Positions 5,521 to 8,255 of a stretch of DNA of 8,255 nucleotides are shown piece after piece. The stretch spans positions 1 through 8,255 of the forward strand of contig SXVE01000588.1 in NCBI GenBank assembly GCA_005790265.1. Direction: 5' to 3'. The DNA is from Acidobacteriota bacterium (lineage in GTDB: Bacteria; Acidobacteriota; Blastocatellia; Pyrinomonadales; Pyrinomonadaceae). The notes beneath the pieces were generated by a model, which did no database searches, had not been told where the DNA came from, and saw only the letters and a list, made by a program, of their open reading frames with translations. Position numbers and translations under genes: made by a program. Within the stretch, counting starts at the first letter, position 1, and every line of letters starts with the position of its first letter.

Positions 5521-6831
5521 ATGAGAAATTTATCAGTGACGGCGTTTTTAATTTTGGCGGCGGCGATGTTCGTTTCCGCGCAATCGGGCAGACGAATCAG
5601 ATCGGCTCCGGCTCCGGCGACGGCGACTGCGCCGATTCAGGTAACACAGGAAAATTCCATCGGCGCGGCAGCCGAAGAAGAAACGGCAGTCGGTTACTCG
5701 GAGTCCGCGCCGAATGCGCCGCGCTCGATTTCCGCCCGCGCCCGCGAGGAAAAACGCGCGCAGAAGAAAGCTAAGAAAAACGAAAAAACCGAAAAAAACA
5801 AACAGACAGCCGAACAGCCGCGAGCCGCGCCGCCCGCTAATTCGACGGAAGCGGACGAAGACATCGTCAAAATCGAAACGAATCTGGTGACGATGCCGGT
5901 CTCGGTTTACGACCGCAACGGACTTTACATCGCGAATCTGGGCAAGGAAAATTTCAAGATTTTTGAAGACGGCGTCGAGCAGGAAATCGCGTATTTCGGC
6001 ACGTCCGAACAGCCGTTTACCGTCGTTTTGCTGATTGATGTCAGTCCTTCGACCGAATATAAAATCGAAGACATTCAATCGGCGGCAATCGCGTTTGTCG
6101 AACAGCTCAAACCGCAGGATCGAGTGATGGTCATTCAGTTTGACGAGCGCGTCAGCGTTTTGTCCGAAGCGACCGGCGACCGCGAAAAAGTTTACAAAGC
6201 GATTCGGCGCACGAATTTCGGCAGCGCGACTTCGCTTTACGACGCGGTTGATTTGTCGCTCGGCAGACAGCTCGAAAAAATTGACGGACGCAAAGCCGTC
6301 GTGCTGTTTACCGATGGCGTTGATACTTCGTCGGGCAGAGCGACTTACGAAAGCACCGTGCGCGACGCCGAAGAATCGGAAGCGATGATTTTTCCGATTT
6401 ACTACAACACTTTTTTGAGCGCGCGCGGCATCGGCACGGGCGGCGTGATGACAACGACGCCGACGCTCGGCATTCCGCCGATGATCGGCGGCGGGCAAAT
6501 GATCGGCGCATCGAGCGCCGAATACGCGCGCGGCAGAGCTTATTTGACCGAACTCGCGGCGGCGACCGGCGGCAGAGTTTTTCGCCCGGAATCAACGCCC
6601 GGCGGTTTGACGGCGGCGTTTGAAGGAATCGCCGAAGAACTGCGGCGGCAGTACAGCATCGGTTATTATCCGCAGAGCGAAGGCGAAATCGGACAGCGCA
6701 AAGCGATCAGAGTGCGCGTCAATCGCCCGAAATTGGTGATTCGCTCGCGCGACAGCTACATCGTCGGCGGCGACAGCAGCGACGGAAACGCCGCAGCTTC
6801 ATCCGCGCCGAAATCGAAATTCGTCGAGTGA
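5521..6831 (+). CDS. Secreted VWFA-related Acidobacterial-domain protein
   Basis: This 436-residue protein has a Sec signal peptide (MRNLSVTAFLILAAAMFVSA, probable cleavage A20/Q21). A low-complexity Ala/Pro and then Lys/Glu-rich linker follows (about 25-112). Next comes a small beta region opening with IVKIETNLVTMPVSVYDRNG (115-134) and then LGKENFKIFEDGVEQEI (140-156). The vWA domain follows (about 166-380). Its metal-ion-dependent adhesion site is visible as DVSPS (173-177), T237 or S238 in GSATSLYD, and D265 in FTDGVD. A Gly/Met-rich insert lies at about 300-335. The tail (395-415) ends in RVNRPKLVIRSRDSYIVGG, typical of the family. The whole matches TIGR03436, a group expanded in Acidobacteriota and of unknown function. 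Export and metal-dependent ligand binding are inferences. GAGG at 5505-5508 supports the ATG at 5521. It is an isolated gene, divergent from galK and closed by a strong terminator. Confidence 0.92.
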   Translation: MRNLSVTAFLILAAAMFVSAQSGRRIRSAPAPATATAPIQVTQENSIGAAAEEETAVGYSESAPNAPRSISARAREEKRAQKKAKKNEKTEKNKQTAEQPRAAPPANSTEADEDIVKIETNLVTMPVSVYDRNGLYIANLGKENFKIFEDGVEQEIAYFGTSEQPFTVVLLIDVSPSTEYKIEDIQSAAIAFVEQLKPQDRVMVIQFDERVSVLSEATGDREKVYKAIRRTNFGSATSLYDAVDLSLGRQLEKIDGRKAVVLFTDGVDTSSGRATYESTVRDAEESEAMIFPIYYNTFLSARGIGTGGVMTTTPTLGIPPMIGGGQMIGASSAEYARGRAYLTELAAATGGRVFRPESTPGGLTAAFEGIAEELRRQYSIGYYPQSEGEIGQRKAIRVRVNRPKLVIRSRDSYIVGGDSSDGNAAASSAPKSKFVE

Positions 6832-6882
6832 AAATAATTCGAGCGAAACGGAACGCTTAAATCCGCTCGTATAAATTTATTC

Positions 6883-6930
6883 AAAAAGTCGCCAGCCGCG
6901 AATTAATTTTCCGGCTGGCGACTTTTTTTT
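6883..6930 (+). terminator. Strong rho-independent terminator after the vWA gene
   Basis: AAAAAGTCGCCAGCCG (6883-6898) pairs perfectly with 6912-6927, giving a 16-bp stem of which the inner 11 bp are GC-rich. The loop is 13 nt and an eight-T tract runs from 6923 to 6930. The leading A run also makes it workable on the opposite strand. It begins about 50 nt after the vWA stop and separates that gene from the ABC transporter gene downstream. Confidence 0.95.
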
Positions 6931-6940
6931 CGCCGAATAA

Positions 6941-6971
6941 TTGAGCGCAAACGCGTTTTTTCTGCTAAAAT
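6941..6971 (+). promoter_or_regulatory. Extended -10 promoter upstream of the sugar ABC ATPase gene
   Basis: TGCTAAAAT at 6963-6971 is an extended -10 element (TG at 6963-6964, hexamer TAAAAT at 6966-6971). A weak -35, TTGAGC, lies at 6941-6946 with a long 19-nt spacer, which an extended -10 can tolerate. It lies just after the terminator. The predicted start near 6978 gives a leader of roughly 70 nt before the ATG at 7049. I see no riboswitch-like structure in that leader. Confidence 0.5.
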
Positions 6972-7048
6972 CCCCGTCTTAGAGTATTTAACTTTTTCTT
7001 TCAACGCTTAAAATTCCATAATCTGTAACTCGTCATTTTTTGTTGTCT

Positions 7049-8255
7049 ATGAACCAGTCAATTTTAGAAATGCGCGGCATCAGCAAGCGTTTTCCGGGCG
7101 TGATTGCTTTGGACGCAGTTGATTTTTCGATTGGCGCGGGCGAAGTCGTCGCGCTCGCCGGTGAAAACGGCGCGGGAAAATCAACCTTAATGAAAATTTT
7201 GGGCGGCGTTTATCAACCGGACGGCGGCGAAATTCGCATCGGCGGCGCGCCGGTGGCGATTCGCGGCGTGGCGGACGCGACCCGATCCGGCGTCGGTTTC
7301 GTGCATCAGGAATTAAACGTTCTGGACAATCTTTCGGTCGCCGAAAACGTTTATCTCGGACGCGAACCGCGCACGTTCGGTTTTCTCGTTGACCGCGCGA
7401 AATTAAACCGCGACACCGAAATTTATCTCAAAAGACTCGGTTTGAATTTCGCGGCGAACACGCCATTAATTGAACTTTCCATCGCGCAGCAGCAAATGGT
7501 CGAAATCGCCAAAGCGCTTTCGATGAACGCGCGCATCGTCATTATGGACGAGCCGACTTCGAGCTTGACGCTGACCGAAACCGAACGGCTTTTGGCGGTG
7601 ATTAAAGATTTAAAAAATCAAAACGTCAGCGTGATTTACATTTCGCACCGTTTGGGCGAAATCAAGGAAATCGCTGACCGCGTCGTCGTTCTGCGCGACG
7701 GGAAAAACGCGGGAATTTTGGAGCGCGACGAAATCAGCCACGACGCGATTGTCAAAAAAATGGTCGGGCGCGACATCGTGCGCCGCGAAAAATCGGCGAC
7801 GGAAATCAGCACGGACGAAGCGATTCAAATCAAGGATTTTCGCACGATGCGTTACCCGCAGCGCTCGATTTCGTTTGCCGTGCGGCGCGGCGAAATTTTC
7901 GGCATCGCCGGACTCGTCGGCGCCGGACGTTCCGAAGCGGCGCAGGCGATTTTCGGCGTTGATGCGGCAATCGGCGGAACGGTTGCGCTCGGCGGCAAAC
8001 AAATCAAAATCGCGTGCGCCAAAGACGCGATCAAACACGGCATTTACCTGATTCCCGAAGATCGCCGCAATTGCGGTTTGATTCTCGACGTGCCGATTCG
8101 CGAAAACATCACTTTGCCCGCGCTACCGCGCTACGCTGCCGCCGGACTCGTCAATAAATCGAGCGAATCGAAAATCTCGCAGGAAATGTGCAAAAAACTG
8201 AACGTCAAAGCGCCTTCGGTCGAGTCGAACGCCGGAAATTTATCGGGCGGCAATC
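7049..8255 (+). CDS. Sugar ABC transporter ATP-binding protein, RbsA/MglA/XylG type (partial, C-terminus off window)
   Basis: This is the ATPase of a carbohydrate-uptake ABC importer (CUT2 type), which has two nucleotide-binding cassettes in one chain. The window holds 402 residues of a protein usually near 500. Cassette 1 has Walker A GENGAGKST (38-46), Q-loop Q87 (VHQELN), signature LSIAQQQMVEIAKAL (143-157), Walker B IVIMDEPT (163-170) and H-loop H200 (YISHRL). Cassette 2 begins about residue 258. It has the degenerate Walker A GLVGAGRSE (288-296), IPEDRR (335-340), and ends in LSGGN, cut before the usual QQK. Both the non-canonical first signature and the degenerate second Walker A are normal for RbsA and MglA. 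ATG at 7049 fits the family N-terminus, but no Shine-Dalgarno is evident. Permease and sugar-binding genes are expected beyond the right edge or nearby. Galactose is a possible substrate because galK and galT are close, but ribose, xylose or others fit equally. Confidence 0.93.
   Translation, partial: MNQSILEMRGISKRFPGVIALDAVDFSIGAGEVVALAGENGAGKSTLMKILGGVYQPDGGEIRIGGAPVAIRGVADATRSGVGFVHQELNVLDNLSVAENVYLGREPRTFGFLVDRAKLNRDTEIYLKRLGLNFAANTPLIELSIAQQQMVEIAKALSMNARIVIMDEPTSSLTLTETERLLAVIKDLKNQNVSVIYISHRLGEIKEIADRVVVLRDGKNAGILERDEISHDAIVKKMVGRDIVRREKSATEISTDEAIQIKDFRTMRYPQRSISFAVRRGEIFGIAGLVGAGRSEAAQAIFGVDAAIGGTVALGGKQIKIACAKDAIKHGIYLIPEDRRNCGLILDVPIRENITLPALPRYAAAGLVNKSSESKISQEMCKKLNVKAPSVESNAGNLSGGN

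Noticed and set aside
5548..6498. 316-codon minus-strand open frame opposite the vWA gene
   Set aside because: Its composition is Arg/Phe-rich and low in complexity, with no motif, and it mirrors a well-supported gene.
6840..6869. CGAGCG/CGCTCG hairpin just after the vWA stop
   Set aside because: It is only 6 bp with an 18-nt loop and no U-tract. The real terminator is the next hairpin at 6883-6930.
7191..7215. Non-canonical ABC features (LSIAQ signature, GLVGAGRSE second Walker A) elsewhere in the same protein considered as degeneration
   Set aside because: RbsA and MglA normally have these same departures from consensus, so they do not indicate a broken gene.

Overview
The window looks like chromosomal DNA of an Acidobacteriota bacterium, probably a mid-GC member such as Blastocatellia. 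The main evidence is the secreted von Willebrand factor A protein at 5521-6831, whose architecture matches the 'VWFA-related Acidobacterial domain' family (TIGR03436). The placement is inferred from family knowledge and was not tested by a search.

Layout, left to right. (1) 1-688, minus strand: the start and most of a Tat-exported [2Fe-2S] subunit of a xanthine dehydrogenase/aldehyde oxidoreductase complex (PaoA/YagT-like), cut by the left edge just before its last cluster cysteines. (2) 931-1530, plus strand: a divergent TetR-type repressor. It has a near-consensus promoter whose predicted +1 falls on the GTG start, so its mRNA may be leaderless. (3) 1727-2671, plus strand: a solitary tyrosine recombinase with a complete catalytic set and no visible cargo or att sites. 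(4) 2763-5174, minus strand: galK then galT, two Leloir-pathway enzymes, separated by a 198-nt repeat-rich gap. (5) 5521-6831, plus strand: the secreted vWA protein, followed by a strong intrinsic terminator. (6) 7049 to the right edge, plus strand: the first 402 residues of a double-cassette sugar ABC ATPase of the RbsA/MglA type, with an extended -10 promoter upstream.

Functional reading. GalK phosphorylates galactose and GalT moves UMP onto galactose-1-phosphate. The sugar ABC ATPase nearby could belong to an importer for galactose or another monosaccharide, but it is a separate transcription unit and its substrate cannot be read from the ATPase. The TetR regulator is placed to control the divergent oxidoreductase, itself, or both. 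The integrase appears to be an independent insertion.

The least expected signal is in the spacers. Those on both sides of galT hold degenerate short repeats with a 7-nt period: AAAANNN units forming a 31-bp inverted repeat at 2673-2764, and five TGAAYYY units at 3957-3991. An A/T heptamer also recurs at 818-838. I see no CRISPR array, rRNA, tRNA, defence system or clear new multi-gene system. The long open frames opposite galK, galT and the vWA gene are best explained as antisense shadows.
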